This document shows, in pieces, positions 18,594 through 25,955 of a stretch of 64,000 bases of DNA. Position 1 is the stretch's first letter; each line of letters begins with the position of its first letter. Origin of the DNA: JAHBXE01 sp044222195 (GTDB lineage: Bacteria; Planctomycetota; Phycisphaerae; Phycisphaerales; UBA1924). The position numbers were made by a program, and so were the translations under genes. Location: NCBI GenBank assembly GCA_044222195.1, contig JBGANS010000002.1:124001-188000 (forward strand), in the 5' to 3' direction. Under the pieces are notes generated by a model. It did no database searches. It was not told where the DNA came from and saw only the letters and a program-made list of their open reading frames with translations.

Positions 18594-19373
18594 TCACCTG
18601 CCGCGTGACCGCCACCGCGCCACAAACTGCTCATACTGCTCCGGCGTGTCCACGCCCCCAAACCCGCTCGTCTCGCGGACGGCGACCGCGATCTTGAACC
18701 CGTGGTACAGCACCCGCAACTGCTCAAGCTGCTCGGTCCGCTCCAGGTCCGTCGGCGGCAGCTTCATGTATTGATCGAGAAACGAGCGTCGATACACGTA
18801 CAGCCCGACATGCCGGAGAGGCGGCACCGCCGCCACGCCGGCGCCATCTCTCGGAAAGGGAATGTTCGCCCGCGAGAAGTACAAAGCCGTTCCATCGGCC
18901 GCGAGGACGACTTTCACAACATTGGCGTCATCCGGCCTCTCACCCGCCCGGAACGGCGTTCCCACGGTCGAGACCGGCGCCGAAGTACGTTCCAGCACTT
19001 CAATCGCTGCATCGATCAGCGTCGCATCAAGCTCCGGCTCATCCCCCTGCGCGTTCACCACGATCGCATCCTGTGGGAGCCGCAGCACGCCCGCCGCCTC
19101 CGCCAGCCGGCTCGTCCCGTTGGGATGGTCCGCCCGCGTCATCACGCATTCGGCCCCGAACCGTGCCGCGGCGGACTTCACCCGCTCATCATCCGTCGCG
19201 ATCACCACCCGCGTCGACCGTCGCGACTTCGACGCCGATTCCCACACATGCTGAATCAGCGGCCGGCCCGTCCCGTCGGCCAGCACCTTGCCAGGGAACC
19301 GCGACGATGCCATGCGCGCGGGGATGATGGTGACGATCTGCGGCGTGGAGAGAGTGGGGGAGTTCGCGGTCAG
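18594..19373 (-). CDS. kdsB: Kdo cytidylyltransferase (CMP-Kdo synthetase)
   Basis: Activates Kdo with CTP for the inner core of LPS. About 259 residues, normal length. The nucleotide-binding start is IVTIIPARMASSRFPGKVL, followed by RVVIATDDERV, MTRADHPNGTSRLAEA (typical TR-x-D-H-x-S/N-G-T-D/S-R) and NAQGDEPELD, then GLYVYRR and PTDLERTEQLEQLRVL, all KdsB signatures. The start is unclear: no ATG or GTG lies between the conserved start and the upstream gene. The choices are CTG at 19373 (GCGGGG about nine bases upstream) or TTG at 19463, which overlaps the TPR gene by 86 bases. Its presence implies Kdo-containing LPS. Confidence 0.93.
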   Translation of the reverse strand: MTANSPTLSTPQIVTIIPARMASSRFPGKVLADGTGRPLIQHVWESASKSRRSTRVVIATDDERVKSAAARFGAECVMTRADHPNGTSRLAEAAGVLRLPQDAIVVNAQGDEPELDATLIDAAIEVLERTSAPVSTVGTPFRAGERPDDANVVKVVLAADGTALYFSRANIPFPRDGAGVAAVPPLRHVGLYVYRRSFLDQYMKLPPTDLERTEQLEQLRVLYHGFKIAVAVRETSGFGGVDTPEQYEQFVARWRSRGR

Positions 19374-19377
19374 GGAT

Positions 19378-20916
19378 TCAGCCCCGCTTGAGGTCGCCGA
19401 TGAGCTTCTTGATCGAGTCGCGCCGGGCCCGGATATCGCGATAGTTGATCTGCTGGATCGCAATCGACGACGCGATCTTGTCCGCTTCTTCGGCCAGTGA
19501 CAGGTCCTTGTCGATCCCGGCCTTGGTCTCGAGCGCCGTCATCAGCGAGTACCGAAGCGATGTCCCCAGCTCGTCGCTGTGCGTCTTGTGCAGCTCAAGC
19601 GCCTGCCGGAAGCTGTGAATCGCCTCGTCCACCCATTCCTTCTTCTGGAATGCGAGGCCGATGCAATACAGCGAGTCCAGGCGATGCTTGGCGTCCTTCT
19701 GCGATTCCTGGAAGAGCGCAATCGCATCGTCAAAGTTGCCCAGCTCAAAGTCACGCTTGCCAAGCTGGTACTTCAACCCAAGGTCCGTCGGATAGGCCTC
19801 GACGCGCAGCTTCAGCTCCTCGATCTCCATCTCGGCGAACTTCAGTCTCGCCTGCGTGTACGCCGCTTGAGCCTTGGCATCAGTCGCGTTCTTCTCCGCC
19901 GCGAGCTTATATTCCGCCAGCTTCCTCGACGCCATCCGAAGCCGCAGCTCCCCGTAAATCTCACGGAACCGGAACTGCTTGGACGTCTCAAATGTCTTCA
20001 ACGCCAACTCGCGAGCCGTCTTCTCATCCTCCGGCCGGCCGCGCTGCTTGAGGCGCTGGATGTACACCGTGATCGTCGGGAGATCCTCCGGCCGCGCGTC
20101 ATAGTTGACCTTCGCGTCCCGGATCAGCCGGTCGATGCTCTCTTCGGTCTGGACGATGCGATCCGCCTCTTCAAGCTGCCGCTGCTTGTCCAGGTTCTTG
20201 ATGTTCTGCCGGAACCCGCCGCTCTGCCCGGTCTGGTCATACCCGCCACGGCTCATGGTGGCCTGCGCTGAGAGATTCCGAACCTCCGCCGCCAGCTTCC
20301 CGTCGGATGGGTCGATCCGGATCGCCGCGTTGCCGGCCTCCACGCACTTGTCGTACGCACCGATCTTCCCGAAAATCTCCATGAGCTTCAGGAACAGTTC
20401 CTTGCGGGGCTTCTTTTCATTGGCCGCCACACCCATCGCCCGCTCGCCGATCCAATACGTCGGCTCGGGCATGTTCAGCTTGGCCGCGGCCTCCGTCGCC
20501 TTCACCGCGAGCAGCGGGTCCATCGCCTTGACGCCCCATTGCAGCAGAGCATCGACATACTTCTCGACATCGCTCCGCCCGCCAAAGAGCCGCATCGTGT
20601 CCTTGCTCGCCGCCTTCCCGCCGCTGGTGAACGCCACCGCCGACGCCCAGAACCCCTCGAGCCCCCGCATGCTCGTGGGCTCCTGCTTCAGACCCTGCAG
20701 CCAGAGCTGCATGGCATACTCGTAGTTGGTCGTTTCGTGAACGGTCCGCGCGTGCTCGAAAAACCGGTTCGCCTTGTCCGGCGAATATTGGGGCCCGGCC
20801 TCGCCTGTTCCCGCGGCCCCATTCCCGCCACCGCCCGCGCCAGCCCCGTCCGCCTGAGCCTTCGGGTCCGCCTCTTTCTTGCTCTTGAACAACGCCAAGC
20901 CTGATGGTCCTTTCAT
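19378..20916 (-). CDS. TPR-repeat protein
   Basis: A 512-residue cytoplasmic protein without signal peptide or clear membrane helix. The first 45 residues are Lys then Gly/Ala-rich (GAGAGGGGNGAAGTG) and likely disordered. TPR-like helix pairs follow: PDKANRFFEHARTVHETTNY with EYAMQLWLQGLKQEPTSM near the start, and DFELGNFDDAIALFQESQKD then SLYCIGLAFQKKEWVDEAIH near the C-terminus. The middle has a charged coiled-coil-like stretch (KNLDKQRQLEEADRIVQTEE). It is directly upstream of kdsB and probably co-transcribed with it, but no functional link is evident. Probably a protein-protein scaffold; partner unknown. Confidence 0.75.
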   Translation of the reverse strand: MKGPSGLALFKSKKEADPKAQADGAGAGGGGNGAAGTGEAGPQYSPDKANRFFEHARTVHETTNYEYAMQLWLQGLKQEPTSMRGLEGFWASAVAFTSGGKAASKDTMRLFGGRSDVEKYVDALLQWGVKAMDPLLAVKATEAAAKLNMPEPTYWIGERAMGVAANEKKPRKELFLKLMEIFGKIGAYDKCVEAGNAAIRIDPSDGKLAAEVRNLSAQATMSRGGYDQTGQSGGFRQNIKNLDKQRQLEEADRIVQTEESIDRLIRDAKVNYDARPEDLPTITVYIQRLKQRGRPEDEKTARELALKTFETSKQFRFREIYGELRLRMASRKLAEYKLAAEKNATDAKAQAAYTQARLKFAEMEIEELKLRVEAYPTDLGLKYQLGKRDFELGNFDDAIALFQESQKDAKHRLDSLYCIGLAFQKKEWVDEAIHSFRQALELHKTHSDELGTSLRYSLMTALETKAGIDKDLSLAEEADKIASSIAIQQINYRDIRARRDSIKKLIGDLKRG

Positions 20917-21027
20917 CGCCCCGCGTACGGGTCACCATTGTAACCGAGGTGCGGGGTCGCCTGCCGCCGCTTGGGGCACCAGCCCCCTGCGCCCAATAAC
21001 GCCCGTATTCGTCATACGATTCCACCC

Positions 21028-21579
21028 GTGGACCCCGCCTCCCTGTACATCCTGCACTACCCCGAACGGGTTCTACGCGAACGAGCCCGAGAGGTTCCCT
21101 CGGTAACCGATGAGGTCCGCGCCGTCGCCCGACGGATGATCGAACTCATGTACGAAGCCGAAGGCATCGGCCTTGCCGCCCCCCAGGTCGGAGTCCCCTG
21201 GCGGCTTTTCGTCGCGCATGTCCCGCCAAGCGAGGGACGCTCCCCCGAGTCCGACCCCCCGACCGCCACGGTCGAGCCCGTGATCTATATCAATCCCGTT
21301 CTCTCCGACCCCAAGGGCGAACTCGTCACCTATGAAGAAGGCTGCCTGAGCCTCCCCGACATCCTCGGCGATGTTCTCCGCCCCGAGCACATCACCATCA
21401 CCGCCACCGATCTCGACGGCAAGCGATTCACACGAACCGCCGCGGGTCTCCTCGCCCGCTGCTGGCAGCACGAGTTCGACCATCTCGAAGGCGTCCTGAT
21501 CATCGACCGCATGACCCAGATGTCGCGCCTCAAGAACCGCACCGCCGTCAAACGGCTCGAGAAATCGGCGCGGCTTTGA
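21028..21579 (+). CDS. def: Peptide deformylase
   Basis: Removes the formyl group from the N-terminal Met of new proteins. About 183 residues. All three metal motifs are present: GIGLAAPQVG, EGCLS (Cys ligand) and QHEFDHLEG (HExxH). The GTG at 21028 gives a normal N-terminus (DPASLYILHYPE); the open frame upstream from 20971 adds 19 unconserved residues. fmt follows 22 bases later, the classical def-fmt pairing, since Fmt adds the formyl group that Def removes. Confidence 0.96.
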   Translation: MDPASLYILHYPERVLRERAREVPSVTDEVRAVARRMIELMYEAEGIGLAAPQVGVPWRLFVAHVPPSEGRSPESDPPTATVEPVIYINPVLSDPKGELVTYEEGCLSLPDILGDVLRPEHITITATDLDGKRFTRTAAGLLARCWQHEFDHLEGVLIIDRMTQMSRLKNRTAVKRLEKSARL

Positions 21580-21601
21580 TCTCGACTACTCTTCCCGCGG
21601 C

Positions 21602-22534
21602 ATGAAGCTCGTCTTCCTCGGCTCCGGCGCATTCGGCCTTCCAACCCTTCAGCACCTCGCCCGCTCGCACGAGGTCGCCGCGATCGTGACCCAGCCGGAC
21701 AAGCCCGCAGGCCGCGGCGGAACGCTTACCCCAACGCCCATCGCCGAGTGGGCCGCCACACACCTCTCCATCCCAATCCTCAAGCCCCTCAAGGTCAACG
21801 ACGCCGCCGTCGTTGCCGACATCCGCGCTCACCAGGCCGACGCCTGGGTCGTCATCGCCTTCGGCCAGAAGCTCGGTCGAGCCCTTCTCGACGGCATCTT
21901 CGCCGTCAATCTGCACGCTTCCCTGCTCCCACGCTGGCGCGGCGCCGCCCCCATCAACGCCGCCATCCTCGCCGGCGATGAGGTCTCGGGCAACAGCGTG
22001 ATCACCCTCGCCGATCGGATGGACGCTGGCGAAGTGCTCGGCCAATCCCGCCGCGAGGTCGACCCGCGCGACACCGCGGGCGAACTGCACGACCTCCTCT
22101 CCGCCGACGGGCCGGCGCTGATCGACAGGGTCCTGGGTGACTATCGCCGCGGCACGCTCGTCCGCACGATTCAGGATGAGTCGCTCGTCACCATCGCCCC
22201 CAAGCTCTCCAAGTCCGACGGCTGGGTCGCTTTCTCCGACACGGCAGAGGCCGCACGCCGCCGCATCCACGGCCTCACGCCCTGGCCCGGAGTCACCGTT
22301 CAGTTCCGCGGCCAGCCCCTGAAACTCATCCGGTGCGAAGTCGCGGAGGAGAGCTCAAGGGGCGACGGCGGATCCGTCATCGATGCCGACAAAGGCCTGA
22401 TCGCCTGCCGCGATTCCACGCTGCGCCTGCTCGAAGTGCATCCCGCAGGAAAGAAACCCATGCCCTGGCCGGACTTCGCCCGAGGCCAGCGCGTGAAAGC
22501 GGGCGAGCAACTCCTCGGCGGCAAACCCCAATGA
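21602..22534 (+). CDS. fmt: Methionyl-tRNA formyltransferase
   Basis: Formylates the initiator Met-tRNA using 10-formyl-THF. 310 residues, usual length. The N-terminal formyltransferase domain starts MKLVFLGSGAFGLPTL and has the catalytic signature HASLLPRWRGAAPINAAI (Asn ahead of HASLLP) and TLADRMDAGEVL; the C-terminal OB-like domain has IHGLTPWPGVTVQFRGQPLK. It overlaps the next gene by ATGA, so that gene is likely translated with it. Confidence 0.97.
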   Translation: MKLVFLGSGAFGLPTLQHLARSHEVAAIVTQPDKPAGRGGTLTPTPIAEWAATHLSIPILKPLKVNDAAVVADIRAHQADAWVVIAFGQKLGRALLDGIFAVNLHASLLPRWRGAAPINAAILAGDEVSGNSVITLADRMDAGEVLGQSRREVDPRDTAGELHDLLSADGPALIDRVLGDYRRGTLVRTIQDESLVTIAPKLSKSDGWVAFSDTAEAARRRIHGLTPWPGVTVQFRGQPLKLIRCEVAEESSRGDGGSVIDADKGLIACRDSTLRLLEVHPAGKKPMPWPDFARGQRVKAGEQLLGGKPQ

Positions 22535-23154
22535 ACAAGTCGATGCTCACACTCTGGGATCTTGTCGAACGAGTTCTACCCGCCAGAAAGCCCGAGCTTC
22601 GCAAGCCCCCTGCGCCCCGGCCCGCCCCATCGCGGCGGCGCCAGCCGCAGCCTGAATCCGCGTCGTCGTCGTCCGCCTCATCAGCGCCCACCGCCCCAGT
22701 GACTCTCCGGCATCCGCCCGAAGTCCCGATGCAGGCCCGCTACGACGCCATGACCCGCGACATGCTCGCCAAGTACGGCGTTCGCGTCCGCCGCTGGCGC
22801 ACCGCCATGTCCGGCATCGCCTGGGAACTCCGCTACCACGACGGTCGCACCGCCCGCCTCATCGAATCGCCCCGCCCCAAGGGTCCGATGTCCGCGGCCA
22901 TTTTCCTCCACGAAATCGGCCACCACGCCATCGGCTTCAACACCTACAAGCCCCGCTGCCGCGAGGAGTACTACGCCTGGGCCTTCGCGATGGACCAGAT
23001 GGAGAAGCTCGGACTCAACATCACCGACAACGTCCGCCGCCGAATGCATGACTCTCTGCGCTACGCCGTGGCCAAGGCTAAGCGGCGCGGCTTGCGGGAA
23101 GTTCCAGTGGAACTCGAGCCGTATTTAACGAGGCGGTGGCACAAGAGTTCCTGA
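22531..23154 (+). CDS. Small HExxH protein coupled to fmt
   Basis: A 207-residue protein of unknown role whose ATG overlaps the fmt stop (ATGA). Residues 20-60 are Pro/Ser/Ala-rich and likely a linker. The C-terminal domain (about 65-190) contains AAIFLHEIGHHAIGFN, a zincin-type HExxH motif, followed by Glu residues in CREEYYAWAFAMDQM that could supply a third zinc ligand, as in M78 (ImmA/IrrE-like) or COG2856 peptidases. It then ends with a basic tail. No signal peptide. The metallopeptidase call is an inference from the motif; similar HExxH helices also occur in non-catalytic proteins. Confidence 0.55.
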   Translation: MNKSMLTLWDLVERVLPARKPELRKPPAPRPAPSRRRQPQPESASSSSASSAPTAPVTLRHPPEVPMQARYDAMTRDMLAKYGVRVRRWRTAMSGIAWELRYHDGRTARLIESPRPKGPMSAAIFLHEIGHHAIGFNTYKPRCREEYYAWAFAMDQMEKLGLNITDNVRRRMHDSLRYAVAKAKRRGLREVPVELEPYLTRRWHKSS

Positions 23155-23160
23155 ATCGGG

Positions 23161-24318
23161 TCATAGTCCCGAGACGCGACCGCTGTCGCTCACCGTCACC
23201 CGCGCGACGGGTCGCAGCGGGATGACGAGGTGATACCGAGTGCCCTTGCGTTCTCCCGTCCGCTTCAGAATGCCTAGGTCGACCATTTCAGCCAAGTCAC
23301 GGGTGGAGGTCGCGGATGCGGCCTTGGTGATCGCCGAATACTTCCCGGCACTCAAACCGCCTGTGAAGCCATCAGGCCCTTCCTCCAGGACTCGGAGCAG
23401 GACCTTGAGCTGTCGGTGGTTGAGCACATCGGCAACCCGATCCAGCAGGAGCGTCTTCTGAATCAAGAACTCAACTTCAGCTATGGTCCGCCGCTGCGCT
23501 TCGATCCCGATTCCGGCGAACCACGCCAGCCACTCCGTGATCTCGTTTGACTTGTTCGCCGCCTCCAGCGCCGCGTAATACTCGCTACGTCTCTTCAGAA
23601 TCGTGGCGGCCAGCGCTGTGAGTGTCGGCCGGCCCCGCGACTGTGCCAACGCCATTTCGGCGATCGCCCGGCCAACTCGGCCATTCCCATCTTCAAACGG
23701 GTGGATCGACTCGAAGTACAGGTGTGCGACCGCTGCACGCGTCAGCGGCGTAAGCGGCTCCGTGCCCGTCGGTCCGGTCCGCGCGAACCACAGAATGAAC
23801 TCCGCCATTTCCGCTCGCACCCTCCGCGACGGCGGTGCTTCAAAGTGAACCCGCGTGGTGTACCCGCGCTGCGACACGACCTGCATCGCGCTCGCGTGGG
23901 TCCTGTACGCGCCAAGATCGTTGAGGTCCGTCCGCCCGCGCATCACCATGCGGTGCCACGCAAAGAGTGTCCGGTCCGTCAGCCGAGCGCTCCAGTTTCG
24001 ATACAGGTCCACCGTCAGCGCGGCGATTCCCTCCTCCCCAGCCCGCGCCGTTTGGACCGGCGCGGCGAGCCCAAGATGACGACGAATCGATGACTGCACG
24101 CTCTCGCGGTCGAACACCTCCCCTTCGATGGCCGAGGTCGTCACCGCTTCTGTGCTCATCGACGCCACCGTCAGTCGCTCCACATCCGACTCGGCCAGAT
24201 GCTGCACCGACCCGAGCAGAACGCCCGCCCCTTCCGCATACACGCGCTCGGCCTCCGCCAGCCGGCCTGCATCCCAGCGAAATGACGGCCAATCGGGCTG
24301 TTCCCAGTTCCACACCAT
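23161..24318 (-). CDS. Fic family AMP-transferase-like protein with DUF4172 start and winged-helix end
   Basis: Fic enzymes usually transfer AMP (or another phosphate moiety) from a nucleotide to a hydroxyl of a target protein. 385 residues. The N-terminus WNWEQPDWPSFRWD marks the DUF4172/Fic_N domain. TSAIEGE at 61-67 fits the inhibitory-helix motif (S/T)xxxE(G/N), so this is a class II self-inhibited Fic. The catalytic loop HPFEDGNGRVGR starts at His206 and is intact. Residues beyond about 310 (STRDLAEMVDLGILKRTGER) read as a winged helix. The ATG at 24318 is preferred; a TTG start at 24357 adds 13 residues. A palindrome over the start codon suggests autoregulation. Target unknown. Confidence 0.9.
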   Translation of the reverse strand: MVWNWEQPDWPSFRWDAGRLAEAERVYAEGAGVLLGSVQHLAESDVERLTVASMSTEAVTTSAIEGEVFDRESVQSSIRRHLGLAAPVQTARAGEEGIAALTVDLYRNWSARLTDRTLFAWHRMVMRGRTDLNDLGAYRTHASAMQVVSQRGYTTRVHFEAPPSRRVRAEMAEFILWFARTGPTGTEPLTPLTRAAVAHLYFESIHPFEDGNGRVGRAIAEMALAQSRGRPTLTALAATILKRRSEYYAALEAANKSNEITEWLAWFAGIGIEAQRRTIAEVEFLIQKTLLLDRVADVLNHRQLKVLLRVLEEGPDGFTGGLSAGKYSAITKAASATSTRDLAEMVDLGILKRTGERKGTRYHLVIPLRPVARVTVSDSGRVSGL

Positions 24319-24346
24319 GATCGATATCCAGCAACTATATCGATCA
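24318..24346. promoter_or_regulatory. inverted repeat over the Fic start codon, candidate operator
   Basis: TGATCGATAT (24318-24327) and ATATCGATCA (24337-24346) form a perfect 10-bp inverted repeat with a 9-base spacer. A further TGATCGAT half-site is at 24362-24369. The first arm includes part of the fic start codon. Three copies of one half-site here look like a repressor array, plausibly bound by the Fic protein's own winged helix. Confidence 0.5.
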
Positions 24347-24433
24347 AAATGACGCAAATCTTGATCGATAAATGGCCGGGCCGCCCCCGCAGGGGCCTAC
24401 ACTGGACCGACCAAGCCGAATGGATAGGCCGAA

Positions 24434-24634
24434 ATGATCGTGCTCGCAGAAATCGGTGACAAGATGCCCTCCATCGTGTCAACGCTCTTAGTCAGTGTCG
24501 CCTTAGCGGCTATCGCGGCAAGTCTTGGTCGGCTCCGATGGTGGCTTGCCTTGATTGCCTTGCCAGTCTTCGGATGGTGGAACTGGATTCATTACGCTAA
24601 CTTCAAGAGCCGGGATTCGGGAATCAAATCTTGA
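24434..24634 (+). CDS. Small membrane protein
   Basis: 66 residues with two hydrophobic segments (IVSTLLVSVALAAIAASLG and WWLALIALPVFGWWNWIHY). No recognised domain. Its stop overlaps the TTG start of the next ORF by four bases (TTGA), which encodes a zinc ribbon. The pair together resembles the single-chain membrane plus zinc-ribbon proteins at 25442 and 41099-42696, so this could be a split version or two subunits. Function unknown. Confidence 0.5.
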   Translation: MIVLAEIGDKMPSIVSTLLVSVALAAIAASLGRLRWWLALIALPVFGWWNWIHYANFKSRDSGIKS

Positions 24635-24840
24635 CCGAACTGGGCACTGGATACGTGGCGGCTCAGTTCGCGTCGATCAATGCGCCAGCGATAGTCGGAG
24701 CGGGGCTCGTGGTTCTGTATCGGCGCGCGCGCTGTCGGCGGATGCGCCGCGCCAAAGACCTCTGCCCGAGTTGTGGACACTCAACTGGCCGCTTCGATCG
24801 TTGTCCCGAGTGTGGCTCTGGCTGCTCTGCCAATCGCTAA
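24631..24840 (+). CDS. Small zinc-ribbon protein
   Basis: 69 residues with a TTG start overlapping the stop of the preceding small membrane protein. One hydrophobic segment (PAIVGAGLVVLYRRARC), a basic stretch, then a zinc ribbon LCPSCGHSTGRFDRCPECGSGC with CxxC and CPxCG knuckles. The same arrangement recurs in five other proteins of this window. Probably membrane-anchored with the ribbon in the cytoplasm (positive-inside rule, inference). Function unknown. Confidence 0.5.
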   Translation: MTELGTGYVAAQFASINAPAIVGAGLVVLYRRARCRRMRRAKDLCPSCGHSTGRFDRCPECGSGCSANR

Positions 24841-24846
24841 GGCCCG

Positions 24847-25410
24847 CTACTTCCACTTGATATTGCACCCAATACTCGGCTTCTGCTCCCCCGGCACCGC
24901 CTTCCCCGCCAGCGTCGCGTCCATCGCCGCCCGCAGATCCTTCCCCGTCACCGGCAGATCTCCCCCCGGTCCTCGACCCGACGGTCTCGAATCATCCAGT
25001 TGCCCGCGGTACACAAGCCTGTGGTTCTTGTCGAACAAAAAAAAGTCCGGCGTGCACGCCGCGTGATACGCCTTCGCCACCGCCTGCGATTCATCGTACA
25101 GGTACGGAAACGTGTACCCCGCCGCCTTCGCCTCGTCCGTCATCTTCGCCGGCGAATCATCCGGATACTTCTCCGCATCGTTTGAACTGATCGCCACCAT
25201 CCCCACCCTCCCCCGATAGTCCCTCCCCAGCCGCGACAGCTCCGTCCGGATGTGCTTCACAAACGGACAATGGTTGCAGATGAACATGACCAGGAGCGGC
25301 TTGCCCTTGAAGTCCGCGCGGGAGACGGTCTTGCCGCCGTTGGTGTCCGGCAGCGAGAAGTCGGGGGCGGTGGTGCCGAGGGGGAGCATGGTGGAAAGGG
25401 TGGCGGCCAT
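24847..25410 (-). CDS. Thioredoxin-fold AhpC/TSA-type protein
   Basis: 187 residues. Starts MAATLSTMLPLGTTAPDFSL, then the redoxin core FKGKPLLVMFICNHCPFVKH, with a CxxC active site (CNHC) of thioredoxin type rather than a lone peroxidatic Cys. It contains ISSNDAEKYPDDSP, PYLYDESQAVAKAY and CTPDFFLFD with the cis-Pro region. This matches the 'thioredoxin family protein' group related to AhpC/TSA with a NHCPFV signature. No signal peptide. The ATG at 25410 has AAGGA five to six bases upstream on its strand; longer frames are unsupported. Likely a thiol-disulfide reductase or peroxiredoxin-like enzyme; substrate unknown. Divergent from a zinc-ribbon membrane protein. Confidence 0.85.
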   Translation of the reverse strand: MAATLSTMLPLGTTAPDFSLPDTNGGKTVSRADFKGKPLLVMFICNHCPFVKHIRTELSRLGRDYRGRVGMVAISSNDAEKYPDDSPAKMTDEAKAAGYTFPYLYDESQAVAKAYHAACTPDFFLFDKNHRLVYRGQLDDSRPSGRGPGGDLPVTGKDLRAAMDATLAGKAVPGEQKPSIGCNIKWK

Positions 25411-25441
25411 GTGGATCCTTTCGCGAGACTGTATTCGTACC

Positions 25442-25930
25442 ATGAAGGCCATGCGACTCCGCGGCCGTGCTTTGGCGATGTGGACTGGAATCGGGCTTTG
25501 CGTTCTGGTCTTTGCAGTGTGGTTCGCCAGCCGGTGGTATATGGCATACGTCATCTGGTCCGAAACCAGCGCGATCCAAGTCATGGTGGTGCGCGGCAAG
25601 TTGTGTATCAACCGAATCAACCCGGCACCGGGTTTTTGCCCAGATGGCTTGAGCGCGGAGATCTCGCGACAGGATCCCGAGTTTGTTAGATGGAACTGGC
25701 GTCCAATTAGCATCCGCATGCCTCCATGGAAGGAGGACGGGCAGAGCGTCGTCATCGCACTCTATTTGCCGCTCGCAGCGCTCAGCGCCGTTTCCGTCCT
25801 GGTGTTTCGGAGTGACCGCCGATCGATACGGTTGGCGCGGAAGGGGGCATGCCGGAAATGCGGATACGACTTGACGGGCCTGTCGGGAGGATCGTCGTGC
25901 CCGGAGTGTGGAAAGGCGGCGGGACTCTGA
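25442..25930 (+). CDS. Membrane protein with C-terminal zinc ribbon
   Basis: 162 residues. One N-terminal helix (AMWTGIGLCVLVFAVWFAS), an external loop of about 70 residues, a second helix (VVIALYLPLAALSAVSVLVF), a basic turn RSDRRSIRLARKG, and a zinc ribbon CRKCGYDLTGLSGGSSCPEC. The same CxxCxYxLxGL-CPECG ribbon ends or starts several neighbours. The basic turn next to helix two suggests the ribbon is cytoplasmic. This is a hallmark of planctomycete genomes in my recollection; function unknown. Confidence 0.7.
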   Translation: MKAMRLRGRALAMWTGIGLCVLVFAVWFASRWYMAYVIWSETSAIQVMVVRGKLCINRINPAPGFCPDGLSAEISRQDPEFVRWNWRPISIRMPPWKEDGQSVVIALYLPLAALSAVSVLVFRSDRRSIRLARKGACRKCGYDLTGLSGGSSCPECGKAAGL

Positions 25931-25955
25931 ACTGACGCCGGATCGCTCCTGCTCA

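Noticed and set aside
15533..18727. A 1,064-residue open frame antisense to both M1 aminopeptidases
   Set aside because: It has no conserved domain, is Gly/Arg/His-rich as expected for the reverse of GC-rich codons, and the plus-strand genes carry full catalytic motifs.
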